A DNA stretch of 64,000 bases from positions 1 to 64,000 of the forward strand of contig JBAZBI010000007.1 of the NCBI GenBank assembly GCA_041671545.1, read 5' to 3'. This DNA is from UBA1563 sp041671545. Its GTDB lineage: Bacteria > Bacteroidota > Ignavibacteria > Ignavibacteriales > Ignavibacteriaceae. This document shows positions 34,693 to 43,336 of this stretch, piece after piece; positions within the stretch are counted from its first letter, which is position 1; every line of letters begins with the position of its first letter. Under the pieces are notes generated by a model. The model was not told where the DNA came from, did not search any database, and saw only the letters and a list, made by a program, of their open reading frames with translations. The position numbers and the translations under genes are program-made.

Positions 34693-34874
34693 TTAAAATT
34701 TCAAGCTCCGATACCGGGAGGCATTATCCTCCATTTGTTTACCAATACTGGATAAATGGGACGAATTTAATTACTGACATATAAAATGAAACAGGCTACT
34801 CATATTTGCAAATGAGAGATTGTGATATTATTTTACACATTATAATAGTAATCCATTAGAATGGAAACACGTCC

Positions 34875-35567
34875 TTGAAAAAAATTTCAATTTTAGTTAT
34901 CGAAGACAATCGCCTTCTTCGCGAAGGTATTTCTGCAATGCTAAAAAAGCAGCCTGATATGAATGTGATTGCTACGTTCGGGAATGGAGAAAATATTCTT
35001 GTTGAAGTTGCAAAATACAAACCAAGTATTGTTCTTTTAGACCTTGGATTACGCAGCCAGAGCAGTTTGCAAATCGTAAAATTGATCAAGAGGCGATTTG
35101 AGGCAATTAAAATAATAGTGATGGACCTTGTTCCATTGCAAACTGATGTTCTTGAATTTGTTCAAGCCGGGGTCTCGGGATTTATCCTTAAAGATGCAAA
35201 CATGGCTGATTTTTACAAAACTATCCGCTCGGTTTTTGAAGGAGCTCAAGTTTTACCGCCGCATTTAACCGGCTCACTGTTTAGTCAAATTGTTGAACAT
35301 GCATTACACGGATCTTCACCTTCCTTAATAGTTGAATCGGTTCGTATGACAAAACGAGAACGCCAGGTGATCGAACTGATTGCAGATGGTTTTGCTAATA
35401 AAGAGATCGCCCAAAAACTCCACCTCTCAACTTACACGATTAAAAGTCACGTCCACAATATCCTAGAAAAATTATCCCTGCACACGCGTGTACAGGTTGC
35501 AAATTACGCCCATATTACTGACTCATATAATACCACCACAGATACTACCTCGTTAATCGAAGAATAA
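34875..35567 (+). CDS. LuxR/NarL-type response regulator with atypical receiver
   Basis: A 230-residue protein starting at TTG 34875, supported by alignment with the paralogue at 35906. Receiver: VIEDNRLLREG acidic pocket, phospho-acceptor in IVLLDLGLRSQ, Lys in GFILKDA. The position usually held by Thr/Ser reads Asp (IIVMDLVPLQ), and the usual MPG-type loop after the acceptor is replaced by RSQS. The C-terminal LuxR helix-turn-helix is MTKRERQVIELIADGFANKEIAQ / STYTIKSHVHNILEKL. No partner kinase is in view. It opens the stress cluster and may respond to something other than simple phosphorylation. Confidence 0.88.
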   Translation: MKKISILVIEDNRLLREGISAMLKKQPDMNVIATFGNGENILVEVAKYKPSIVLLDLGLRSQSSLQIVKLIKRRFEAIKIIVMDLVPLQTDVLEFVQAGVSGFILKDANMADFYKTIRSVFEGAQVLPPHLTGSLFSQIVEHALHGSSPSLIVESVRMTKRERQVIELIADGFANKEIAQKLHLSTYTIKSHVHNILEKLSLHTRVQVANYAHITDSYNTTTDTTSLIEE

Positions 35568-35597
35568 TTACTTTCACATAACCAATTCTCAAGATCT

Positions 35598-35632
35598 AAT
35601 CCTTTTTTCATCCTTTCGACCGATTGATTATA
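35598..35632 (+). promoter_or_regulatory. Shared upstream block, site 1
   Basis: ATCCTTTTTTCATCC followed by CGACCGATTGATTA. Similar blocks lie at 37104-37130 and 55526-55561, each in a long promoter region. It lies upstream of the second LuxR regulator. It may be an operator or an alternative promoter. Confidence 0.4.
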
Positions 35633-35812
35633 CACCTCATATAATTGCAAATTGTTTTTGTAAAAGCAAAGAACATGTCAATATGAATTTTGACAATCCT
35701 CCAAAATGCAGAATTTAATAATATACTTCATTTGGATTTGAATAATGGAAAAGGATTTGAGAAAGACCATTCAATCTTTTTCTTGAGGCGATTAAGCTAT
35801 TTACTGAAAGAT

Positions 35813-35826
35813 GAACGATTGTTTCA
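35813..35826 (+). promoter_or_regulatory. GAACGATTGTTTCA site upstream of second LuxR gene
   Basis: This exact 14-mer also occurs at 55548-55561 in front of bacterioferritin, where it directly follows the shared TTCCTTTTTCATCC block. Its repeated promoter position suggests a regulator site. Confidence 0.4.
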
Positions 35827-35905
35827 TGTAAACAGTGAATATGCTTAATTAATCAGAGTCGTTCTCATGTTCCAACTTTACGTTAATTTAACAAGAGATG
35901 ATAGG

Positions 35906-36595
35906 ATGAATAAAATAAGATTATTACTGATCGAAGATAACCGGCTGCTTCGAGACGGTATTATGTCGATTCTAAAACCGCATAAGGATATCCTCGTACT
36001 TGCCGCTTCAGGTGATGGAACGAGTACTCTCCTCAAAATTCAGCAATTAAAACCGAATGTTGTTCTTTTAGACCTCGGATTGCGAACTCAAAATAGTTTA
36101 CATGTTGTCGAAATAGTGAAGAAAGATTTTCCCAAAGCCAAAATAGTTGTGATGGATCTTGCTCCTGTGCAAGCCGACATCTTGCAATATGTTAAGGCAG
36201 GTGCAAATGGATTCATCCTCAAAGATGCTTCACTAAATGATTTTTTAGTGACGATACGATCGGTCGCCGACGGATCAACCGTGCTGCCTCCTCTGCTTGT
36301 CAATTCACTTTTTTCACAGATTGTTGAACATGCCATAAAAGAAGGGGACATAACTCTAAAAGAAGCTGTTCAAATGACAAAGCGCGAACGTGAAGTTATT
36401 TCGTTACTTAGCGAGGGTATGAGCAACAGAGAGATTGGTCATAACATCAAAATTTCTACTTATACAGTTAAAAGCCACATCCACAATATTATGGAGAAAC
36501 TTGCTTTACACACTCGACTTGAATTAGCAAACTACTCGTTCAATGCAGAATCTCTGAATTCCATTTCTGCGAGTATTTCCATGATGCCCAATTAA
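35906..36595 (+). CDS. LuxR/NarL-type response regulator, paralogue of the preceding one
   Basis: The start is taken at ATG 35906 (MNKIRLLLIEDNRLLRDG), which aligns with the paralogue. A longer frame from 35867 adds 13 residues without support. Receiver: VVLLDLGLRTQ acceptor, IVVMDLAPVQ with Asp in place of the usual Thr/Ser, GFILKDA. The helix-turn-helix is MTKREREVISLLSEGMSNREIGHN / STYTVKSHIHNIMEKL. The two proteins are alike along the whole length, so they arose by tandem duplication. The long upstream region carries two candidate regulatory sites. The small lipoprotein gene follows closely. Confidence 0.87.
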   Translation: MNKIRLLLIEDNRLLRDGIMSILKPHKDILVLAASGDGTSTLLKIQQLKPNVVLLDLGLRTQNSLHVVEIVKKDFPKAKIVVMDLAPVQADILQYVKAGANGFILKDASLNDFLVTIRSVADGSTVLPPLLVNSLFSQIVEHAIKEGDITLKEAVQMTKREREVISLLSEGMSNREIGHNIKISTYTVKSHIHNIMEKLALHTRLELANYSFNAESLNSISASISMMPN

Positions 36596-36659
36596 ATAGC
36601 AAACTGTAAACATAAAAAGTAACAGAATATTTCAGTTGAATTAAAATAAAGGTGAAAAC

Positions 36660-37001
36660 ATGAAAAATGTAATACTTGGAATTCTTAGCCTGGCATTCAT
36701 CCTCGTCCTTGCCGGTTGTGCCAAAGCAACAGATCCAAAATTCCGCATCCATAATGAACGTGCGGATAAAGCAAATGTGCAGATTCAAACATCAGGCGGC
36801 AACACTATAAACATTAACGATGTAGAAGCAGGTCAATCAACGGCATTCCAGACGTGCGCAGAAGGTAATATTATAGCTACCGCCGTAATTCAGAATGAAT
36901 CTTTGTCGCCCAAAATATCATTCTTTGCCGTGAAGGATACGCGTTATACAATAGTCATTCTAACCGGAGTTAATCCGGCGCTTCGTGTTGATCGAGAATA
37001 A
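36660..37001 (+). CDS. Small lipoprotein
   Basis: A 113-residue protein with a lipoprotein signal ending LAGC (lipid-modified C20). The mature part is a small beta-rich domain (VQIQTSGGNTININDVEAGQST) that looks like one Ig-like or transthyretin-like module. It lies 64 bases behind the second LuxR regulator with an AAAGGTG site, so it may be part of that transcript. The function is unknown. Envelope stress is suggested by context only. Confidence 0.75.
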   Translation: MKNVILGILSLAFILVLAGCAKATDPKFRIHNERADKANVQIQTSGGNTININDVEAGQSTAFQTCAEGNIIATAVIQNESLSPKISFFAVKDTRYTIVILTGVNPALRVDRE

Positions 37002-37103
37002 AGTAAAAAATATTCCGGACAGAAATTAGTGTTACGATTGTCTTTCTTGTTCCCTCAGGACAAAACAATCTTATATCAGGTTATTCACTTTACATATAAG
37101 AGT

Positions 37104-37130
37104 TAGTTCCTTTTTCATCCCATCGGACTA
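37104..37130 (+). promoter_or_regulatory. Shared upstream block, site 2
   Basis: TAGTTCCTTTTTCATCCC followed by ATCGGACTA. The first 18 bases are identical to those at 55526-55543, upstream of bacterioferritin. It lies about 120 bases before the barrel-protein gene. Confidence 0.5.
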
Positions 37131-37233
37131 TTTATCTGTCTCTTCTTTAATTCTATGTTGATAAAGTGAATAACAGATCAATAGTGATCTTACTTATTCA
37201 TAAGAATAAATTTCAAACTATAAAGAGGTTATC

Positions 37234-38025
37234 ATGAAAAATAGCAGAGTTACTAATAGCGAAAGTTTAATAAGATTCCATAATCAGTTAAGCAAATTTT
37301 CAGTTGGAATAATTATGTTCATTGCGTTGATGACCATACAAACAAACGCGCAAGTGAACATAAAACTTGGCGGCGGTCTCGGAATGATGAGTCCGGCTTC
37401 TGACTTAAGCGGCACAACAATAGAGTATTATAACGGAACAAATTATGGACTTGGCAGCGGCTTGAACATTAATGGAAAAGCCAAGTTCGGCTTCGCAGCA
37501 TTTAATCTAACCGGTGAAATCGATTACTCATCTTTAAGTAACTCGGGAAATTCCGAACCGGGACAAGGAAGTGTAGAAATATCTCAAAAAATCGTTTCAA
37601 TTAAAGTTGGACCCGAATTTCGTCTTGGCTTACCGATGATACCCGTTACACCGTACCTTGGTTTCAACCTCGCTTTGAATTCATTCAGCGGTGAGATAAC
37701 ATTTCAAGGAGTTTCAAAAGTTCAGAGCGCAACCTATAGTATGAAAAGTGCAACACGGTTTGGTGTTGGATTCTATGCGGGAACAGAAGTTAGCATTGGC
37801 CCTTTTTTATCGCTCGATTTTAATCTCTCTTACAACTTAATGAATGTCTCAGGTAAAGAATGGAACGACGCGAATCCGGGAATAAACCAACGTATTGATT
37901 CCTATCTTTCTTTGAATGACGCTGCTGATCCAATTTACAACTTTGACGACGACAAACATTTCGTCTCCAAAGCGCGAAGTATTCATTCGGTTTTGTTCAC
38001 TGTAAGTGTCTTGTTCGGTTTGTAG
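37234..38025 (+). CDS. Outer-membrane beta-barrel protein
   Basis: A 263-residue protein with a long, N-extended signal (hydrophobic core IIMFIALMTIQTNAQ). Alternating strands follow (NIKLGGGLGMMSPAS, KIVSIKVGPEFRLG, YLGFNLALNSF), ending VLFTVSVLFGL. The size and pattern fit an 8-stranded OmpW/OmpX-like barrel. The substrate is unknown. It has its own promoter region with the shared block, which links it to the bacterioferritin promoter. An AAGAGG site supports the start. Confidence 0.75.
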   Translation: MKNSRVTNSESLIRFHNQLSKFSVGIIMFIALMTIQTNAQVNIKLGGGLGMMSPASDLSGTTIEYYNGTNYGLGSGLNINGKAKFGFAAFNLTGEIDYSSLSNSGNSEPGQGSVEISQKIVSIKVGPEFRLGLPMIPVTPYLGFNLALNSFSGEITFQGVSKVQSATYSMKSATRFGVGFYAGTEVSIGPFLSLDFNLSYNLMNVSGKEWNDANPGINQRIDSYLSLNDAADPIYNFDDDKHFVSKARSIHSVLFTVSVLFGL

Positions 38026-38092
38026 TTCTATGTAATACAAAATCAAAATGCATTGAGCATATAAAAAATTAAAATAAAAATAAGGAGTCGAT

Positions 38093-38848
38093 ATGCAACG
38101 CAGTGTAAATAGTCTGATTGGATACACTATCAAGGCAAAAGATGGTGAGCTTGGAAAAGTAAATGAGTTCTACTTTGATGATCACAAGTGGTCAATCCGT
38201 TATTTAGTTGTAGAAACAGGCAGTTGGTTGGATGAGCGGAAAGTACTTATTCCTCACTCGGCATTAGGCACAACTGATTGGAAGTCACAAACTTTTCAGG
38301 TAAACCTTACCATGGAACAGATTCGCAACAGTCCCGATTTTGAATCTCAAAAAACCGTCTCCCGTCAACATGAAATTAAATTGTATACCCATTACGGTTT
38401 ACCGGTTTATTGGGATAATGTATTTTATGATGGAGTTGGAATAGGACCCTATGTTCCAATCCTCGAGACTAAACCGGTGAAGGAAGAAAAAAAATCCGCT
38501 AAAAATCCGCCTGATGATCCCCATTTACGCAGCACAAACAGCGTCGAAGGATACTATATCCACGCTAAGGACGGTGAAATCGGACATGTTGAAGATTATA
38601 TAGTTGATGATGAAAAGTGGAATATTCGTTTCATCGTTGTAGATACAACCAACTGGCTGCCCGGAAGAAAAGTTCTTATTTTGCCGCGTTGGATCAAACG
38701 TATCGAATGGGCGGAATCAAAAGTTTATGTGAATCTTTCTCTGGAATCAATAAAGAATAGCCCTGAGTTTGATTCTTCTCAAATGATAGGCGGAGATTAT
38801 GAAAGAGAACTCTTAGACCATTATGGAGATAATTTAGAACCGTGGTAG
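38093..38848 (+). CDS. Double PRC-barrel domain protein
   Basis: A 251-residue cytoplasmic protein with two PRC-barrel domains. The first begins GYTIKAKDGELGKVNEFYFDD and the second GYYIHAKDGEIGHVEDYIVDD. Each continues with W(S/N)IR(Y/F)(L/I)VV(E/D)T and a (D/G)(E/R)RKVLI stretch. The linker contains YDGVGIGPY and a Lys-rich run. PRC-barrels mediate protein contacts in photosynthetic reaction centres, RNA metabolism and stress proteins. It has an AAGGAG site. The stress setting is the only clue to its role. Confidence 0.88.
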   Translation: MQRSVNSLIGYTIKAKDGELGKVNEFYFDDHKWSIRYLVVETGSWLDERKVLIPHSALGTTDWKSQTFQVNLTMEQIRNSPDFESQKTVSRQHEIKLYTHYGLPVYWDNVFYDGVGIGPYVPILETKPVKEEKKSAKNPPDDPHLRSTNSVEGYYIHAKDGEIGHVEDYIVDDEKWNIRFIVVDTTNWLPGRKVLILPRWIKRIEWAESKVYVNLSLESIKNSPEFDSSQMIGGDYERELLDHYGDNLEPW

Positions 38849-38982
38849 CAGAGATAATTTCATTTGATGAGTAGGAAGTGAAGAACAATATAATTTACTT
38901 CCTCGACTCTGCCCAAACTAAATTAATGATTATAACTTTGTCGAATCAATTTTGCTTGAACGGCAAAATGGAGAATTGTTAG

Positions 38983-40650
38983 ATGATAAATTCACAGATC
39001 ACGGTTGCTCAACATCTTCTAATCCAGTTGAAAGAGATCGGAGTGGATCACCTTTTTGGAGTGCCGGGAGATTTTGTTCTCGGATTTTTCAACGAGGTAT
39101 TGAAAAGCGAAGTCAAGTACATTGGCACGTGCAATGAACTCAACGCGGCTTATGCTGCCGATGGTTACGCACGTATTCGCGGTGTCGGCGCATTCTCTTC
39201 TACTTATGGTGTTGGAGAATTGAGCGCGATTAACGGTGTGGCAGGCGCTTTCGCAGAACGAGTTCCGGTTGTAGTAATCACCGGTTCACCCGCAACAATC
39301 AATTTCCGAACACGCCCGTTATTGCATCATACTCTTGGTGATTACCAAATTCCTTTGAGGATGTATGAAAAAATTACGGTTGCTTCAACCCAGCTTGTTT
39401 CCGCTGAAACTGCTCCGGCGGAGATCGACCGAGTGTTGACCGAATGTCTTTCTCATCAACAGCCGGTTTACATTAGTCTCCCGGCAGATGTTGTGAATAT
39501 GAAATGTAAACGACCGGAAGCTTTCCATTTTCCAACACACCCAAAGAGTAATCCGGAAGCGCTTGAGGAAGCGATAAGAGAAGCCTGTAAAATGTTGAAC
39601 AACGCTGAGAAACCTGTTGTGATAGGCGATGTGGAATTAGTACGTTTCAAACTGCAAAAGGATTTCGAAGGTTTTATAAATAAAACATGTTTTCCGTTTG
39701 TAACCCAGATGTTAGGTAAGACGCTTATTTCAGAGCATCATCCGCAATTCATTGGATTGTATGAGGGTAATCGCAGCCGGGAATATGTACGGAATCGTGT
39801 AGAATCTGCTGATTGTATTTTACAACTTGGAGCGTTGATGACCGATTTTAACACAGGTGGTTTCACCACCAATCTTGATGACTCAAAAATGATCAGCGCT
39901 AACATCGGTTATGTTAAAATCAAACATCATTTTTACGAGAACGTCCATCTCCATGATTTTATTCTCGGACTTACAGAAAAACTTTCTCATCGAGATTCTG
40001 CAAATTTAGATATCCAATGCGCTGCGGAAAGTTGTGTCCATCGACATTCTATTCCCTACGAGCCTGATCCACCGCAACCACTAACCATCAAACGTTTCTT
40101 TGATCGTATGAGTCATTTTATTGTTGACAATTCAATCGTCATTGCTGAAACGGGAGTCTCTCTTTTCAGCGCAGCGGAGATGCACATGCCGGAAGGATCA
40201 ACATTTATCGGGCAGACTTTTTACGGATCGATCGGTTATACAGTCGGTGCAACGTTAGGCGCAAGTTTGGCAGCGCAAGATCGGAAAGTAATTTTATTTG
40301 TTGGCGACGGTTCTTTTCAGGTTACCTGTCAGGATCTATCAACGATGATCAGGAATAACCTCAAGCCGATAATCTTTCTCATCAATAATGATGGCTATAC
40401 GATCGAACGTGTAATTGTTGATCACCCTTACAACGATATTCAACCATGGCATTATCATAAACTTGTGGATGTTTTTGGTGGAGGTCTTGGTCTTGATGTC
40501 CGCACCGAAGGTGAACTTGAAGAAGCATTACGGAAAGCTGCAATCGCCGATGGTCTCGTATTTATTGAAATTCACACCGGACGAATGGACTGTCCTGAAT
40601 CTCTTCGCAGTGCAGGTAAATCGATGGCAAAGATAAATCAGTTAGAATAA
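38983..40650 (+). CDS. Thiamine-diphosphate decarboxylase (pyruvate/indolepyruvate type)
   Basis: A 555-residue enzyme of the PDC/IPDC branch. The signatures are VDHLFGVPGDFVLGFF, the catalytic Glu in CNELNAAYAADGYAR, the diagnostic double His in LLHHTLGDYQI and the ThDP-binding block VGDGSFQVTCQDLSTMIR with INNDGYTIERVI. These enzymes turn a 2-keto acid into an aldehyde and CO2. The double His separates them from acetolactate synthases. Whether pyruvate or an aromatic keto acid is used cannot be told from sequence. It is followed 30 bases later by an ene-reductase and may feed a fermentative or detoxifying branch. Confidence 0.88.
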   Translation: MINSQITVAQHLLIQLKEIGVDHLFGVPGDFVLGFFNEVLKSEVKYIGTCNELNAAYAADGYARIRGVGAFSSTYGVGELSAINGVAGAFAERVPVVVITGSPATINFRTRPLLHHTLGDYQIPLRMYEKITVASTQLVSAETAPAEIDRVLTECLSHQQPVYISLPADVVNMKCKRPEAFHFPTHPKSNPEALEEAIREACKMLNNAEKPVVIGDVELVRFKLQKDFEGFINKTCFPFVTQMLGKTLISEHHPQFIGLYEGNRSREYVRNRVESADCILQLGALMTDFNTGGFTTNLDDSKMISANIGYVKIKHHFYENVHLHDFILGLTEKLSHRDSANLDIQCAAESCVHRHSIPYEPDPPQPLTIKRFFDRMSHFIVDNSIVIAETGVSLFSAAEMHMPEGSTFIGQTFYGSIGYTVGATLGASLAAQDRKVILFVGDGSFQVTCQDLSTMIRNNLKPIIFLINNDGYTIERVIVDHPYNDIQPWHYHKLVDVFGGGLGLDVRTEGELEEALRKAAIADGLVFIEIHTGRMDCPESLRSAGKSMAKINQLE

Positions 40651-40680
40651 TAATTTTAGAAACTATGAAGGAAAAATAAA

Positions 40681-41772
40681 ATGAAAAAGATTAAACTCTT
40701 AAGTTCTTATAAATTGGGAACCATCGAATTAAAAAATAGAATCGTAATGGCTCCTATGACACGGTCACGAGCAATCGGAAATATTCCGAACCAATTAATG
40801 GCTGAATATTATGGGCAACGCGCCGCTGCCGGACTTATCATTACCGAAGGAACTTCCCCTTCGCCAAACGGTCTCGGTTATAGCCGCATTCCCGGAATCT
40901 ATAATGATGAACAAGTTAACGGTTGGAAAAACATAACGAAAAAGGTTCACTCCAAAGAAGGAAAAATATTTGTTCAGCTTATGCATACGGGGCGTATTAG
41001 TCATTACGAGAACATGCCGGAAGAGGCAGTTATCATAGCTCCCTCCGCAGTTAAACCGGCTGGACAAATGTGGACTGATGCTCACGGTTTGAAAGATTTT
41101 CCAATCCCCAAAGAAATGACGATTGAAGAAATAGATCAGACCAAACAAGAATACATGACCGCGGCAATTAACGCAATTAAGGCGGGATTTGATGGTATCG
41201 AACTGCATGGCGCTAATGGTTATCTCTTAGAACAATTTTTATCTCCGGTTAGTAATATTAGAAATGATAACTACGGCGGCAGTATTCAAAATCGTTGTCG
41301 TTTTCTGTTGGAAATAATCAAAGGCATAGTTGAAGAGATTGGAAAAGATAAGGTTGGTTTACGCTTATCTCCTTATGGTGTAGCAAGTGATATGCCCAAC
41401 TATCCTGAAATTGATGAGACATATAAATATCTTGCTGAAAGATTAAATAGTGTGGGGATACTTTACATTCATCTTGTGGATCACAGCGCTATGGGCGCGC
41501 CGGAAGTTCCCCTGGCAATAAAAAGAGCAATTCGCAAAAGATTTGAGAAAACAATTATTCACAGCGGTGGATATACCATGAAACATGCTGAAACCGAATT
41601 AGAAAAGGAATTAGCAAATCTTATTGCCTTCGGTAAACCCTTTATTAACAACCCTGATCTTGTTGAGCGTTTTACTAATGGCTGGCAATTAGCTACAGAA
41701 CTTGATATGAGTACATTTTATACACCGGGCGAAAAGGGATATACAGATTATCCGATTTATAAGAAAGTCTGA
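40681..41772 (+). CDS. nemA: Old yellow enzyme-type alkene reductase (NemA-like)
   Basis: A 363-residue FMN-dependent TIM-barrel enzyme. LGTIELKNRIVMAPMTRSRA starts the barrel. It continues with IITEGTSPSPNGLGY and FVQLMHTGRISH. The substrate-binding pair is in ELHGANGYLLEQFLSP (His/Asn), and NDNYGGSIQNRCRF and GRP-like FGKPFINNPDL follow. It reduces activated C=C bonds and nitro compounds with NAD(P)H, and is usually induced by electrophile stress. It follows the decarboxylase closely with an AAGGAAAA site, so both probably form one transcript. Confidence 0.9.
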   Translation: MKKIKLLSSYKLGTIELKNRIVMAPMTRSRAIGNIPNQLMAEYYGQRAAAGLIITEGTSPSPNGLGYSRIPGIYNDEQVNGWKNITKKVHSKEGKIFVQLMHTGRISHYENMPEEAVIIAPSAVKPAGQMWTDAHGLKDFPIPKEMTIEEIDQTKQEYMTAAINAIKAGFDGIELHGANGYLLEQFLSPVSNIRNDNYGGSIQNRCRFLLEIIKGIVEEIGKDKVGLRLSPYGVASDMPNYPEIDETYKYLAERLNSVGILYIHLVDHSAMGAPEVPLAIKRAIRKRFEKTIIHSGGYTMKHAETELEKELANLIAFGKPFINNPDLVERFTNGWQLATELDMSTFYTPGEKGYTDYPIYKKV

Positions 41773-41852
41773 AGTTGCGATGTTGCGGCAAATTAACAAA
41801 TATGATTTCCTTATCTAATGAACGTGGCATACCGGATGAAGGTAACGAATAA

Positions 41853-42281
41853 ATGTTAAAATCAACTCTTAAAAAACGCATTAAACGTCATGAAAAAATT
41901 TACAGACATACAGAAAAAGGTTTTGAAAAACTTACATCGGTAGCAACTGCTATACTCGGGAACTCCGTTACGTTCATCATTGCGGTATGTATGGTAATGT
42001 TCTGGTTTAGTAACGAGCGCTTCTACACTCAGGATATTCATGCCTGCATCGGAGATGTAATTTTTGCAACTACTTTTTTAAGTTTATTTATTATTCAAAG
42101 ATCATTCGTTCATTTCTCCGCTTCACTTCATCTAAAAGTGAATGAACTTGTGTCATCACACGAACCTGCAAACAATGCTGTAATAAATGCAGAAAGAAAA
42201 ACAGAAGAAGAGATCATCGAACTTTCAAAAGAATATGAAGAACTCGTTGATATGATAAAGAAGGAAGATGAAATATCATAA
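41853..42281 (+). CDS. Low-affinity iron permease-like small membrane protein
   Basis: A 142-residue protein with a basic N-terminus, then two spans (AILGNSVTFIIAVCMVMFWF and VIFATTFLSLFIIQRS) and an acidic coiled tail. The segment between the spans and the FVHFSASLHLKVNELV stretch match the bacterial two-span relatives of yeast Fet4 (iron permease family). The transport role of these short forms is not proven. A GAAGGTAAC site precedes the ATG. Confidence 0.8.
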   Translation: MLKSTLKKRIKRHEKIYRHTEKGFEKLTSVATAILGNSVTFIIAVCMVMFWFSNERFYTQDIHACIGDVIFATTFLSLFIIQRSFVHFSASLHLKVNELVSSHEPANNAVINAERKTEEEIIELSKEYEELVDMIKKEDEIS

Positions 42282-42352
42282 ATCATTCTTTAAATAGTTA
42301 GCAAAAAAGGGCCGCGGCGGACTGCACAAAGCGGCAAGAATATTAAGTGACA

Positions 42353-42390
42353 AAAAATGAATGGATGAATGAAAAATGAATGGATGAATG
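42353..42390 (+). repeat. Two exact 19-base tandem copies
   Basis: AAAAATGAATGGATGAATG occurs twice in a row. It is followed by TTTTCATTCAGTCATGCAGT, which partly pairs back with it. The start of the unit also appears near 4840. It lies in the spacer before grpE. Confidence 0.8.
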
Positions 42391-42503
42391 TTTTCATTCA
42401 GTCATGCAGTCATTCAATCGATGATAATAATATTTGAATCTGGCTTATCCAGATTAAGAATCAATATTTGAGTTTAGTTGACAAATAATAAAAGAGGTAT
42501 TCA

Positions 42504-43001
42504 ATGGAATTTAAAATAGACGAAAAAGAATATAATCTGTTACCGCCGGCAGATTTGGCTACGGAAATCGAGAGATTACAAGAAGAACTCCTAAACGAAC
42601 GCGACCGGCATCTCCGCTCACTTGCAGACTTCAAAAATTATCGCCGCCGCACTGAGCAGGACATGGACAAACTTGCTGAAGAAGGTAAACGAGGGCTGTT
42701 GCTTGGACTGTTAGAGGTCGTCGATGATATTGAAAATTCGTTGCAGTACATAAACGATGCAGATCAACCATTTGCTAAAGGATTGAGGAACATCCACAAG
42801 AAATTTCTTACGCTGTTGGAAATACAGGGAGTCATTCCGTTCGAAAGTCTCGGAAATCTCTTCGACCATAATTTGCATGAAGCCGTAGCGATGGTGAAAA
42901 ATAAAGGTGATGAGCAAGGTATGGTTGTTGACGATCTTCGTCGCGGTTATCTCTGGAAAAATGAATTACTTCGCCCGGCACAAGTGCGTGTTGCTGAATA
43001 A
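42504..43001 (+). CDS. grpE: GrpE nucleotide-exchange factor
   Basis: A 165-residue GrpE. The long N-terminal coiled coil (LATEIERLQEELLNERDRHLRSLADFKNYRRRTEQDM) leads into the head domain, with LLGLLEVVDDIENSL, KKFLTLLEIQGV, FDHNLHEAVAMV and a final LRRGYLWKNELLRPAQVRVAE. It releases ADP from DnaK. It is not next to dnaK here but is paired with a CbpA-type J-protein 335 bases on. It may therefore be a second, stress-specific set. An AGAGG site supports the start. Confidence 0.95.
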   Translation: MEFKIDEKEYNLLPPADLATEIERLQEELLNERDRHLRSLADFKNYRRRTEQDMDKLAEEGKRGLLLGLLEVVDDIENSLQYINDADQPFAKGLRNIHKKFLTLLEIQGVIPFESLGNLFDHNLHEAVAMVKNKGDEQGMVVDDLRRGYLWKNELLRPAQVRVAE

Positions 43002-43336
43002 CTCATCTTAGGCAGTGACTATTGAAAAATCATCTTAATCATAATCATATTCATAATCGTTTTTAGACAACTTATGCAGTTTCAGCCAAAGGCGGACAAG
43101 TAAGAACAAGATTAAGATTAAGATTAAGATTAGGATTAGGATTAAGACATAAGTTGTGTCTTTTAGGTGAGTTGAATGAGTAATAAATATTCTGTGTGAT
43201 GGTGTTTCTGAAATGAATAGAAAACGGAAATACTATTGTATTGGTATCAGGATTTATGTTTATATGTCGAAATATTTTTTATGGTTTTAAACTTTAATTT
43301 TATACTTTCAACTTTTAACTTTCGGTTTACCGAGCT
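43002..43336. other. Spacer between grpE and cbpA with hexamer repeat
   Basis: No gene. At 43110-43145 it holds six copies of GATTAA/GATTAG. Just upstream (43027-43063) is a TAATCATAATCATATTC run that could pair with them. A promoter for the J-protein probably lies at the right end. Confidence 0.6.

Noticed and set aside
43110..43145. Possible CRISPR or regulatory iterons
   Set aside because: These are simple hexamer copies without spacers. They are better described as a microsatellite.
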